Notes under the pieces: generated by a model
Told to the model about the DNA's origin: nothing
Database searches by the model: none
What the model saw: the letters and a program-made list of their open reading frames with translations, nothing else
DNA from: DSSB01 sp046346845
Lineage (GTDB): Bacteria > UBA10199 > DSSB01
Assembly (NCBI GenBank): GCA_046346845.1
Contig: JAXMHH010000004.1
Coordinates: 186,001-250,000, forward strand
Length of the DNA: 64,000 nt
Direction: 5' to 3'
Program-made: the position numbers and the translations under genes
Shown: positions 51,381-59,717 of the stretch, in pieces
Position numbering within the stretch: position 1 is the first letter of the stretch
Layout: each line of letters starts with the position of its first letter

Positions 51381-52724
51381 ATGCAAACCGTCGTCCGTCG
51401 CTGCTCCTTTCTCGTCTATTGGCTGATCTTTCAACTGCTCGGCCAACCCGCGCTTTTTGCCGCCGCCAAATCCAACGTTTCCGCTCCGTCGGCCGCCGCT
51501 TCCCGTAGCAAGAAAATCGCCGTGGTTGAGCTGTACGACGGCAAGGTCAAGCCGGAGGTCGTCGAGAAGGTCGCCGATACCCTGCGCGACGAGTTGAAGG
51601 GCCGCGGGGCTTTCGAGGTCCTCTCCAAAGAATCCACCTACGCCTTCTTCGAATCCTCTCCCAAATTGTCCGCGGGGGGCGCCGGGACCATGGGCCTCAA
51701 CCGCTACCTCGACCAAGCGAAGGAGTTTTATAACAATTTTCAATTCAAAGAGGCGATCTCCCTCCTGGAAGGCACCATCGACGGCTATCGCGGCAGCAAG
51801 GTCGCGCTCACCGATCCCTTTCAGCTCACCGACGCCTACCTGATCCTCGCCAATGTGCAGCTAGGCAACAACGACCCCAAGCGGGCGCAGGAGTCCCTGC
51901 AAGAGGCGGTGCGGCTCAATCCGGATCGCGAGATCACCGAGCTCCAATACCCGCCCAAGACGGTCGCGCTGTTCCAAAAGGTCCGGGCCGAATTTCTGAA
52001 AAAGGCCAAATCGGCCTCCCTCGAAATCCAGATCTCTCCGGCCAAGGCCGAGGTCTTTGTGAATGGCCAGGCCAAAGGGGCCGGCCCGGTGAAGCTCGAG
52101 CGCTGGACGCTCGGCGATCACTTCATCCTGGTACAGGCCCCCGGCTATAAACCCCAGGCGCAGAAGTTGACGCTCAAGGCGGAAGGGGGGCGCGAGAAGT
52201 TTTCCCTCGAAAAGCTCTCCGATCCCACCGTCAACCGGCATGGGCTGAGCATCGCCCAGTTGGGAGACGTCGACGAACAGGTCCGCCTGGGCACGGCCGT
52301 GGGCAAGGCCCTGGGCCTCGATAAGGTGGTCTTGGTGAGCGTCGAAGAGATCGGATGGAACAACAAGCTCTCCGCCCGCATGATCGACATCCCCTATCAG
52401 GCCTCTCACAAGCTCCAATCGGTGGAGGTCCTGGATCTGCCCAAGGACACCCGCTCCGCGACGCATGTCATGGCGAACAACCTGGCCGAGGCCGCGAGCC
52501 TCGATCTGGCCAAAGATCCGAAAAAATACGCGGACAGCGAGGTCCTGGTCATCGGCAACAAGAAGAAAAAATCCTTTTGGAAGAGCCCCTGGCTCTGGGG
52601 CTTGATCGGCGTGGCGGTGGCCGGCGGGGCGACCGGGGCCTTGCTGCTTGGCAAGGGCGGGAGCGGCTCCACCGACAACAGCTCCACCGTCACCCTCAGC
52701 GGGTCGGCGGGGCGCGCCCCCTGA
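51381..52724 (+). CDS. PEGA-domain protein with TPR and C-terminal membrane helix
   Basis: The start at 51381 has GGAGG four bases upstream; a frame from 51345 would add 12 residues. The 447-residue protein has a signal-like segment (about 8-28), then IAVVELYDGKVKPEVVEK (a GIFT/CsgG-like start), a TPR-like region (KEFYNNFQFKEAISLLEG, PKRAQESLQEAVRLNP; about 110-200) and a PEGA domain (about 215-262, EIQISPAKAEVFVNGQAKG and APGYKP). A membrane helix lies near the C-terminus (SPWLWGLIGVAVAGGATGALLLG). The PEGA domain is linked to surface or secretion-system proteins in deltaproteobacteria. The exact role is unknown. It converges with the TPR gene at 52734. Confidence 0.72.
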   Translation: MQTVVRRCSFLVYWLIFQLLGQPALFAAAKSNVSAPSAAASRSKKIAVVELYDGKVKPEVVEKVADTLRDELKGRGAFEVLSKESTYAFFESSPKLSAGGAGTMGLNRYLDQAKEFYNNFQFKEAISLLEGTIDGYRGSKVALTDPFQLTDAYLILANVQLGNNDPKRAQESLQEAVRLNPDREITELQYPPKTVALFQKVRAEFLKKAKSASLEIQISPAKAEVFVNGQAKGAGPVKLERWTLGDHFILVQAPGYKPQAQKLTLKAEGGREKFSLEKLSDPTVNRHGLSIAQLGDVDEQVRLGTAVGKALGLDKVVLVSVEEIGWNNKLSARMIDIPYQASHKLQSVEVLDLPKDTRSATHVMANNLAEAASLDLAKDPKKYADSEVLVIGNKKKKSFWKSPWLWGLIGVAVAGGATGALLLGKGGSGSTDNSSTVTLSGSAGRAP

Positions 52725-52733
52725 TCGAACATT

Positions 52734-53690
52734 TTACTTGGGTGGGGGCGGAGGCGGCAGCGGTTGCAGCGTGGTCCCCCCGCTGCTCCCGGGCGAAGCG
52801 GGGCCTTGCACCGTGCCGAGCGGCGGCGTGGGATCTTTGGCGGTTCCGGAGTCCAGGGGCGGCAGTTTCGCCGCGGCCGGCGGCGGGGGTTTGGAGGGAT
52901 TGGCGCCTCCGGAGTTGCCGCCGACCTGTCCTTCCGCGCTTTGGATCATCTGCAAGATCGACTGCTGGGACAGGGCATTGCTGGCCTGATTGCGCAGTTG
53001 GATGGCCTCTTGGTCGTTGGGATTGATCGCCAAGACCTTGCCGAGCAGTTCATTGGCCTTGTCGTAGTTCTTGTCCCGCAGGTAGGTCTTCGCGACCTCC
53101 CGATACACCAGGGCCAGGATCGAGGGCGGCGCCTTGCTGGTGTCCTGGCTCAGGGCCTTGTCGAAGAATTCCGCGGCGGCCTTGGTGTCGTTCTTCTTCG
53201 CGTAGAGAAAGCCCACCATATAATAGAGGCCGAAGCTGGGCGTCCCGACCGCCGCCGCCCGGACCAAATAGGGAAAGGCCTCGTCGAAGCGCTTGGCTTG
53301 GAAGAGCGCCCGGCCGTAGCTCTCAAAGATATCCTTCTGGTAGCGATGCAGGACCTCCAGCTTGCCCAGCTTCTCCTCGGCCAATTGGTAGTACTGCAAG
53401 GCCGTATAGGGGGTGCCCTGGACCTCCGAGCAGACCGCCAATTTATAGTAGACCAGGGCGTCCTGGCATTGGGCGGCGACCGCCTGCTTCAGGGCGGTAA
53501 GGGCTTGGTCGCAGTTTTGTTGGTCGTAGGCGTCGAAGCCCTGCTTGACATAGTCGTCCCATTGCTTGCTGTGATGGCCGTATTTCTTATAAAATTCAAA
53601 GTCTTCGGAGGGGGCCTGGGCTAGGGCCCGGCCGGCGAGGCCCACCAGCAGGCCCAGGACCAAGAAAAATTTCAAGCAAGGAAAGCGCAT
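52734..53690 (-). CDS. Secreted TPR protein with Pro-rich tail
   Basis: The 318-residue protein has a signal peptide (LKFFLVLGLLVGLAGRALA, cleaved before QAP) and three or four TPR units, for example DALVYYKLAVCSEVQGTPYTAL, RYQKDIFESYGRALFQAKRFDEAF and SILALVYREVAKTYLRDKNYDKANELLGK. A long disordered Gly/Ser/Pro tail (about 245-318) ends in a poly-proline stretch PPPPPPPK. It is exported, probably periplasmic, as a scaffold for partner proteins. The tail-to-tail neighbour is the PEGA-domain protein; together they suggest an envelope complex. It diverges from rpsB by 218 bases. Confidence 0.75.
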   Translation of the reverse strand: MRFPCLKFFLVLGLLVGLAGRALAQAPSEDFEFYKKYGHHSKQWDDYVKQGFDAYDQQNCDQALTALKQAVAAQCQDALVYYKLAVCSEVQGTPYTALQYYQLAEEKLGKLEVLHRYQKDIFESYGRALFQAKRFDEAFPYLVRAAAVGTPSFGLYYMVGFLYAKKNDTKAAAEFFDKALSQDTSKAPPSILALVYREVAKTYLRDKNYDKANELLGKVLAINPNDQEAIQLRNQASNALSQQSILQMIQSAEGQVGGNSGGANPSKPPPPAAAKLPPLDSGTAKDPTPPLGTVQGPASPGSSGGTTLQPLPPPPPPK

Positions 53691-53908
53691 CGGAAAACTC
53701 CTGTTGTCATCCTAACATGACCATGCTAGGGGGAAAAACCCTTTAATTACGGGGTCCTCTCTTGGGAAGGGGGCTCCGGATCAAAGGTTAATAACAAAGA
53801 CGACCATCACTCACACGGCGGTTCGAAAAAGCCCAGGCCTCGGGTGTCCCCCAAGGGATCAAGGAAGGGCAAGGGACCGGCGTGGCGGCACAACCCGAAA
53901 GGAACAAT

Positions 53909-54784
53909 ATGACGACCCCCTCGATGCAAGACCTGCTGGAAGCAGGCATGCACTTTGGTCACCTGACCCGCCGTTGGAACCCCAAAATGAAGCCCTTCAT
54001 CTACGGGGTGCGAAACGGCGTTCACATCATTGACCTCTCCAAAACCGTAAAGCTCTTTCGCGACGCCCTCGACTTCATTGCCGAGTCCGTCGGCAACGGC
54101 AGCGACGTCCTCTTCGTCGGCACCAAGAAGCAGGCCCAAGACGTCATCGAGGAAGAGGCCAAGCGCTGCGGCATGTATTACGTGAACAACCGCTGGTTGG
54201 GCGGAACGCTCACCAATTTTCGGACCATCAAGTCCTCGATCGACCGCCTCAAAGACCTGCAGAAGAAGAAAGAAGACGGCACCTATGCGGTGCTCTCCAA
54301 GAAAGAACTCCTGATGATCGACCGCGAGATCGAGCGCTTGCAGCGATCCCTGGGCGGCATCCAGGACATGACCCGACTGCCCGGGCTCATGGTGGTGATC
54401 GATCCCAACCTCGAGCACATCGCGCTCCACGAGGCCAACGTCCTCGGCATCCCGATCGTGGCGCTGGGCGACACCAATTGCGACCCCGACCCCATCGACC
54501 ACATCGTTCCCGGCAATGACGACGCGCTCCGCTCCATCAAGCTCTTCGTCGCGGCGGTGGCCGACAAGATCATGGAAGGCCTGCGCCTGCGCGAGGCCCA
54601 GGCGCGGCGCAGCCCGCAAGAGCGCGACGAAGGCGAAAAGCCGGCCGTGCGCGAGGCGAAGGGCGAGAAGGCCTCCGCCTACGTGGGACGCGGCGATGCC
54701 TCGGCCGAGCAAGCGGAGGTCGAGGAGGGCAGCTACAGCGCGCGCGTACAGCCTGAAGCCCCGGCCGAAACCGAGAAAGAATAG
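53909..54784 (+). CDS. rpsB: 30S ribosomal protein S2
   Basis: The ATG at 53909, preceded by AAAGGAAC, gives the expected S2 start (MQDLLEAGMHFGHLTRRWNPKM from residue 6). A GTG start at 53882 would add nine residues. The 291-residue product is longer than E. coli S2 (241). The extra C-terminal part (about residues 235-291) is rich in Glu, Ala and Lys and looks disordered. Core motifs include YNNRWLGGTLTNFRTI and IPIVALGDTNCDPD. S2 binds the 30S head-platform junction. It starts the classic rpsB-tsf-pyrH-frr operon, whose 218-base leader may contain a regulatory site; I see no clear promoter. Confidence 0.97.
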   Translation: MTTPSMQDLLEAGMHFGHLTRRWNPKMKPFIYGVRNGVHIIDLSKTVKLFRDALDFIAESVGNGSDVLFVGTKKQAQDVIEEEAKRCGMYYVNNRWLGGTLTNFRTIKSSIDRLKDLQKKKEDGTYAVLSKKELLMIDREIERLQRSLGGIQDMTRLPGLMVVIDPNLEHIALHEANVLGIPIVALGDTNCDPDPIDHIVPGNDDALRSIKLFVAAVADKIMEGLRLREAQARRSPQERDEGEKPAVREAKGEKASAYVGRGDASAEQAEVEEGSYSARVQPEAPAETEKE

Positions 54785-54799
54785 CGAGCAGGAGACATT

Positions 54800-55708
54800 A
54801 TGGCAGCCATTACCGCAGAACTCGTGAAAGAATTGCGCGAAAAGACCGGCGCAGGAATGATGGATTGCAAGAAGGCGCTCGCCGAGACCGGGGGCGACCT
54901 CGAGAAGGCCATCGAGCAGCTTCGCAAGCAGGGCATGGCCTCGGCCGGAAAGAAGGCCGGGCGCCTCGCCAGCGAGGGCCTGGTCGACATCGCCGTCGAG
55001 GGCAGCGTCGCCGCCCTGGTCGAGGTTAATTCCGAGACCGACTTTGTCGCGAAGACGCCCGATTTCCAAAACTTCGTCAAGTCGGTGGCCCAGCACGTGG
55101 CCAAGAACAAGCCCGCCAGCCTGGAAGCCCTGCTGCAACAGACCCCGGCCGGAGCTCCCTCCAATTACGAGACTCTCGTCAAAGAATTGGTTGCCAAGAT
55201 CGGGGAGAATATCTCGATCCGCCGCTTCGCGCTGTTACAGGGCCAACCCAACGAGAAATTCGGCGCTTACCTCCACATGGGCAACAAGATCGGCGCCCTG
55301 GTCAAGGTGCAGGGCGACGCCGCCAAGTTGGGCGAAGAGGTCCTGAAAGACCTGGCCATGCACGTCGCCGCGGCGGCCCCTCGCTTCATCCATCGCGAGC
55401 AGATCCCCGAGGACGTGAAGGCCAAGGAGCGCGAGATCTACCTGGCCCAACTGGCCGACAGCGGCAAGCCGAAGGAGATGCTCGACAAGATCGTGGAAGG
55501 GAAGCTGGGCAAGTTTGCCGGCGAGGTCTGCTTTCAAGAGCAGGTCTTCATCAAGGATCCGACTGGCAAGAAGTCGGTCCTGAAACACCTCCAGGAGAGC
55601 GATCCCTCCGCCCGCATTGTCGAGTTCGTCCGCTTCCAGGTCGGCGAGGGGATGGCGAAGAAAGAAGAAGATTTCGCGGCCGAGGTCGCCAAGCAATTGG
55701 GGAAATAG
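54800..55708 (+). CDS. tsf: Translation elongation factor Ts
   Basis: The 302-residue protein starts with the family signature VKELREKTGAGMMDCKKAL (about 8-26), followed by a UBA-like helical domain, the conserved NSETDFVAKTPDF (about 79-91), and a C-terminal dimerisation domain with HIHREQIPE-like FIHREQIPEDVKAKER. It recycles EF-Tu by promoting GDP release. It is 15 bases downstream of rpsB with CAGGAG upstream of the ATG, as is typical of the operon. Confidence 0.98.
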   Translation: MAAITAELVKELREKTGAGMMDCKKALAETGGDLEKAIEQLRKQGMASAGKKAGRLASEGLVDIAVEGSVAALVEVNSETDFVAKTPDFQNFVKSVAQHVAKNKPASLEALLQQTPAGAPSNYETLVKELVAKIGENISIRRFALLQGQPNEKFGAYLHMGNKIGALVKVQGDAAKLGEEVLKDLAMHVAAAAPRFIHREQIPEDVKAKEREIYLAQLADSGKPKEMLDKIVEGKLGKFAGEVCFQEQVFIKDPTGKKSVLKHLQESDPSARIVEFVRFQVGEGMAKKEEDFAAEVAKQLGK

Positions 55709-55712
55709 GCTC

Positions 55713-56426
55713 ATGGCTCAGTCCAGCTACAAACGGGTCCTGCTCAAGCTCAGCGGCGAATCCCTGATGGGGCCCGAGGGCTACGGAATCAACGCCTCGG
55801 TCGTCAACAATATCGCCGAGGAGCTCAAAGAGCTGACCTCGCTGGGCATCCAGATCGCGATCGTCATCGGCGGCGGGAACATCTTCCGGGGGATGGGCGG
55901 CGAGAAGGAAGGCATCGACCGCGCCACCGGCGATTACATGGGGATGCTGGCCACCGTGATGAACGCCATGGCCCTGCAGAACTTCCTCGAGAAGACCGGC
56001 GTTTTCACCCGCGTGCTCTCCGCCATCGAGATCCACCAATTGGTCGAGCCCTACATCCGCCGCCGCGCAGTCCGGCACCTCGAGAAGGGCCGCGTTGTCA
56101 TCTTCGCGGCGGGCACCGGAAACCCCTTCTTCACCACGGACACGGCCGCGGCCCTGCGCGCGGTCGAGATCGGGGCCGACGTCATCCTCAAGGGCACCAA
56201 GGTCGACGGAGTCTATGACAGCGACCCCAAGCTCAACCCCGAGGCCAAGCGCTTCGACCGCCTGAGCTACCTGGATGTCCTCAACAAGAACCTCAAGGTC
56301 ATGGACTCCACCGCGATTTCGCTTTGCATGGACAACAAGATGCCGATCGTCGTCTTCGACCTGTTTCGCAAGGGCAACATGCGAAAGGTCGTGTCCGGCG
56401 AAAATATCGGCACCACCGTTTCCTAG
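55713..56426 (+). CDS. pyrH: UMP kinase
   Basis: The ATG at 55713 (MAQSSYKRVLLKLSGESLMG) is preferred over a longer frame from 55617 that overlaps tsf. The 237-residue protein has the amino-acid-kinase fold: KLSGESLMG at the N-terminus, VIGGGNIFRG, and AAGTGNPFFTTDTAAALRA, with ADVILKGTKVDGVYD in the nucleotide region. It phosphorylates UMP to UDP. It follows tsf by four bases and precedes frr, the standard gene order. Confidence 0.98.
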   Translation: MAQSSYKRVLLKLSGESLMGPEGYGINASVVNNIAEELKELTSLGIQIAIVIGGGNIFRGMGGEKEGIDRATGDYMGMLATVMNAMALQNFLEKTGVFTRVLSAIEIHQLVEPYIRRRAVRHLEKGRVVIFAAGTGNPFFTTDTAAALRAVEIGADVILKGTKVDGVYDSDPKLNPEAKRFDRLSYLDVLNKNLKVMDSTAISLCMDNKMPIVVFDLFRKGNMRKVVSGENIGTTVS

Positions 56427-56435
56427 GAGATCAAA

Positions 56436-56993
56436 ATGTCCCATCCCGTACTCAACAAATCCAAGGAAAAGATGGAAAAGTGCCTGGCCTCGCTGCGCGG
56501 CGAGCTTTCGAAGGTGCGCACCGGACGGGCCTCCACCGCGATGCTCGACGACATTCGCATCGATTATTACGGCACCCCGACTCCGCTCAACCAGGTGGCC
56601 ACGCTCGGCGTCCCCGAGCCCCGCATGATCACCATCAGCCCCTGGGACGCCACGGCGATTCCCCTGATCGAAAAGGCGATCATCAAGTCCGACCTGGGCT
56701 TGACCCCGGCCAACGACGGCAAGTTGATTCGCATCCCGATCCCGGCGCTCAACGAGGAGCGCCGCAAAGAGATGGTCAAGCTCGCCCGCAAATACGGCGA
56801 GGAGGGCAAGGTCGCGATTCGGCACGTCCGGCGCGAATCCTTGGACGAGCTCAAGGCACTGGAAAAGGAGAAAAAGATCTCCGAGGACGATTCCAAGCAT
56901 CTCGCCGCCGAAGTCCAGAAGCTCACTGATGCCTATGTCCACAAAGTCGACGAATCGCTGGCGCACAAAGAAAAAGAAGTAATGGAAGTCTGA
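56436..56993 (+). CDS. frr: Ribosome recycling factor
   Basis: The 185-residue protein has the standard RRF length and arrangement: N-terminal helix MEKCLASLRGELSKVRTGRAS (about 12-32), the beta domain around YYGTPTPLNQVAT, and C-terminal helices with VKLARKYGEEGKVAIRHVRR. With EF-G it splits post-termination ribosomes. GGAGATCAAAATG precedes the start. Its stop is immediately followed by the GTG start of uppS. Confidence 0.98.
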   Translation: MSHPVLNKSKEKMEKCLASLRGELSKVRTGRASTAMLDDIRIDYYGTPTPLNQVATLGVPEPRMITISPWDATAIPLIEKAIIKSDLGLTPANDGKLIRIPIPALNEERRKEMVKLARKYGEEGKVAIRHVRRESLDELKALEKEKKISEDDSKHLAAEVQKLTDAYVHKVDESLAHKEKEVMEV

Positions 56994-57725
56994 GTGGATA
57001 AATCGAAGCTCCCGAGGCATATCGCGATCATCATGGACGGCAACGGGCGTTGGGCCCGAAACCGCAATTTGCCGCGGCTGGAGGGGCATCGGCGCGGCAG
57101 CGACACCGTCGAGACGATCGCCGAGGCCTGCCGAGAGATCGGAATCGAGTGCCTCACCCTTTACGCCTTCAGCCAGGAAAATTGGAACCGGCCCTCCGAG
57201 GAGGTGTTCGGCTTGATGGAGCTGCTCAAGCACTTCCTGGTCGAGAAGCGGGCCAAGCTGTTGAAGAACGAGATCCGGCTCCGGGTGATCGGGCAGATCG
57301 ACCGGCTGTCCGAGCCGGTGCTTCGCGAGCTGACCAAGACGATCGCCGAGACGCGGCACTGCGAGAAGATGACCCTGGTGCTCGCCCTCAGCTACAGCTC
57401 GCGCAGCGAGCTCACCGAGATGGTCAACAACATGATCCGTTCGGCCATGGCCGGCGGAGAGGCCTCGCGCGTCGTCCGGGAGGAAGAGCTCGACCGCCAG
57501 CTGTACACCGAGGGCTTGCCGGATCCCGATCTGCTGATCCGTACCAGCGGGGAACATCGGATCAGCAACTTCCTGCTCTGGCAGATGGCCTACACCGAGC
57601 TCTATTTCACCGAGACGCTGTGGCCCGACTTCAACCGCGAAGAGCTGGAGCGGGCGATCTCCGAATACCAGCGCCGCGAGCGGCGCTTCGGGCTGACCAC
57701 CGAGCAAATCCGCGCGGTGTTTTAA
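56994..57725 (+). CDS. uppS: Undecaprenyl diphosphate synthase
   Basis: The GTG start directly after the frr stop gives a 243-residue cis-prenyltransferase. Motif I is AIIMDGNGRWARNRNLPRL (about 11-29, catalytic Asp), with LYAFSQENWNRP, LALSYSSRSELTEM and the C-terminal SGEHRISNFLLWQMAYTE. It elongates FPP to C55-PP, the carrier for peptidoglycan and for the repeat-unit polysaccharide in the first part of the window. Position before cdsA is the usual order. Confidence 0.98.
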   Translation: MDKSKLPRHIAIIMDGNGRWARNRNLPRLEGHRRGSDTVETIAEACREIGIECLTLYAFSQENWNRPSEEVFGLMELLKHFLVEKRAKLLKNEIRLRVIGQIDRLSEPVLRELTKTIAETRHCEKMTLVLALSYSSRSELTEMVNNMIRSAMAGGEASRVVREEELDRQLYTEGLPDPDLLIRTSGEHRISNFLLWQMAYTELYFTETLWPDFNREELERAISEYQRRERRFGLTTEQIRAVF

Positions 57726-57741
57726 AGAAGGCGCAAGCGAT

Positions 57742-58545
57742 ATGGCGACCCGAATCATTACCGGACTGATCCTGGCCGCGGCGGTGGTCCTGCTCATCCT
57801 GTTCCTGCCCGCCCTGCCGCTCAAGCTCGTCATCGCCGGGATCGCGGCCCTGGCGCTCCATGAGTGCGCCCGCATGGTCCTTCCCCCGCATCCCACCAGC
57901 TCGCAGGGTTTCACCGTCCTGCTGGGCACCGGGCTCTGTCTGGCGGTCATGTTCGCCCCGCATGATTTTCGCACCTTGATCGTGGCCTTGCCGGTGACCC
58001 TGATGGCGAGCTTCGTTTTTTACCTGTGGCGCCGGCATTCCGTCGAGATCGTGCTCGGCCAAGTGTCGTTGACCTTTATGACGGTCGTCTACTGCGGCCT
58101 GATGCTGGCCTTCCTGGGCCTGATCCGCGACCTGCCCAACGGTTCCAGTTGGCTTTTTTTGGTGTTAGCGGCCACCTTCGGCGCCGACACCGGGGCCTAC
58201 CTCACGGGTCGCACCATCGGCAGGCACAAGCTGGCCCCGCATATCTCCCCGGGCAAGACGGTGGAGGGCCTGTTCGGCGGGGTGGCGATGAGCATTCTCT
58301 GGGCCTTAGGCACCAAGTACCTCCTGTCGCGGGACATTTTGGTCCGGGACTGCCTCTGGGTGGGCCTGGGCGTCGGACTGTTGGGTCCCCTCGGCGACCT
58401 GTCCGAGTCCATGATGAAGCGCAGCGTGGGCGTGAAAGACAGCGGCAACCTGATCCCGGGCCATGGCGGCCTGCTTGACCGGATCGACGCATTGCTTTTC
58501 ACCTCGCCGATCGTCTATTACTATGCGGCTTACTGGAGAAACTGA
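57742..58545 (+). CDS. cdsA: Phosphatidate cytidylyltransferase
   Basis: The 267-residue inner-membrane protein has about 7-8 helices and the family signature SMMKRSVGVKDSGNLIPGHGG followed by LLDRID near the C-terminus (about 225-250). It makes CDP-diacylglycerol from phosphatidic acid and CTP, the branch point to phosphatidylglycerol, cardiolipin, phosphatidylethanolamine and, if PI is made, phosphatidylinositol via the ino1 product. It precedes dxr by zero bases (TGA then ATG). Confidence 0.97.
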   Translation: MATRIITGLILAAAVVLLILFLPALPLKLVIAGIAALALHECARMVLPPHPTSSQGFTVLLGTGLCLAVMFAPHDFRTLIVALPVTLMASFVFYLWRRHSVEIVLGQVSLTFMTVVYCGLMLAFLGLIRDLPNGSSWLFLVLAATFGADTGAYLTGRTIGRHKLAPHISPGKTVEGLFGGVAMSILWALGTKYLLSRDILVRDCLWVGLGVGLLGPLGDLSESMMKRSVGVKDSGNLIPGHGGLLDRIDALLFTSPIVYYYAAYWRN

Positions 58546-59694
58546 ATGAAAGCGATTTCCCTGCTCGGCTCCACCGGCTCCATCGGCGTTTCCACCCTCG
58601 ACGTGATCCGCCGCAATCCCGACAAGCTGCGGGTGGTGGCCATGGCCTGCGGGCGCAACCTTGAGCGGGTCGCCGAGCAGGTTAAAGAATTTTCTCCGCA
58701 GCTGGTTTCCGTGACGGAAGAGGCCGACGCCAAGGCCTTGCAAGAGCGGGTAGGGAAGGGCGTCGAGGTGCTGTGGGGCGAGGCGGGCGCCTTGCGCGTG
58801 GCGACCCATCCCGAGGCCCAGACCGTGATGTCCGCCATCGTCGGCGCCGCCGGCCTCAAGCCCACTTATGCGGCGATCCAGGCGAAGAAAGGCATCGCCC
58901 TGGCTAACAAAGAGACGATGGTGGTCGCGGGGGAGTTCATGAACGCGGCCGCCCGGCAGCACGGCGTGAAGATCTTTCCGGTCGACAGCGAGCATTCCGC
59001 GATTTTTCAATGCCTCAACGGGGAGGATCCCAAGCGGGTCCGGCGCCTCATTCTCACCGCGAGCGGGGGGCCCTTTCTCAACAAGGCCCGGGAAGAGTTT
59101 GCCTCGATCACCGTCGAGCAGGCGCTCAAGCACCCCAACTGGTCGATGGGCGCCAAGATCACCATCGATTCGGCCACGCTCATGAACAAAGGTCTCGAGC
59201 TCATCGAGGCGCGCTGGCTCTTCGACGTCGCGCCGGAACAGCTTGCGGTCTGCGTCCACCCGCAGAGCATCATCCATTCGATGGTCGAGTTCCAGGATGG
59301 CTCCGTGATGGCGCAGCTGGGGCTGCCCGACATGCGGGTCCCCATTTCTTACGCGCTGAGCTACCCCGACCGTTTCCCAAACGACCTGCCTTCGCTCGAC
59401 CTGACCCGGTTGGCGGGCCTGACATTCTTCGAGCCCGACGAGGCCAAGTTTCGCTGCCTCTCCTTGGCCAAGCAGGCGATGCGGGAGGGCGGCACCATGC
59501 CTGCGGTGCTCAATGCGGCGAATGAAATCGCCGTAGCCAGGTTTCTGGAGAAGCAAATCTCCTTCCTGCAGATCCCGCAGGTGGTGGAGGAGACTTTGCA
59601 AGGCCATTCTCGGCAGACGCCGCGTTCCCTCGAGGAGATCGTCGCGGTCGACCAATGGGCGCGCCGCCGGGCGGCGGAGTTGGCCGCCGCATAA
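58546..59694 (+). CDS. dxr: 1-Deoxy-D-xylulose-5-phosphate reductoisomerase
   Basis: The 382-residue MEP-pathway enzyme begins MKAISLLGSTGSIGVSTLDV (NADPH-binding GSTGSIG). It carries ANKETMVVAGE with conserved Lys and Glu, the catalytic VDSEHSAIFQCL, ILTASGGPF, and NWSMGAKITIDSATLMNKGLE with the metal-binding residues. It converts DXP to MEP for isoprenoids, including the UppS substrate. Confidence 0.98.
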   Translation: MKAISLLGSTGSIGVSTLDVIRRNPDKLRVVAMACGRNLERVAEQVKEFSPQLVSVTEEADAKALQERVGKGVEVLWGEAGALRVATHPEAQTVMSAIVGAAGLKPTYAAIQAKKGIALANKETMVVAGEFMNAAARQHGVKIFPVDSEHSAIFQCLNGEDPKRVRRLILTASGGPFLNKAREEFASITVEQALKHPNWSMGAKITIDSATLMNKGLELIEARWLFDVAPEQLAVCVHPQSIIHSMVEFQDGSVMAQLGLPDMRVPISYALSYPDRFPNDLPSLDLTRLAGLTFFEPDEAKFRCLSLAKQAMREGGTMPAVLNAANEIAVARFLEKQISFLQIPQVVEETLQGHSRQTPRSLEEIVAVDQWARRRAAELAAA

Positions 59695-59717
59695 ATTTCG
59701 GTTTTACAGGACAGAAC

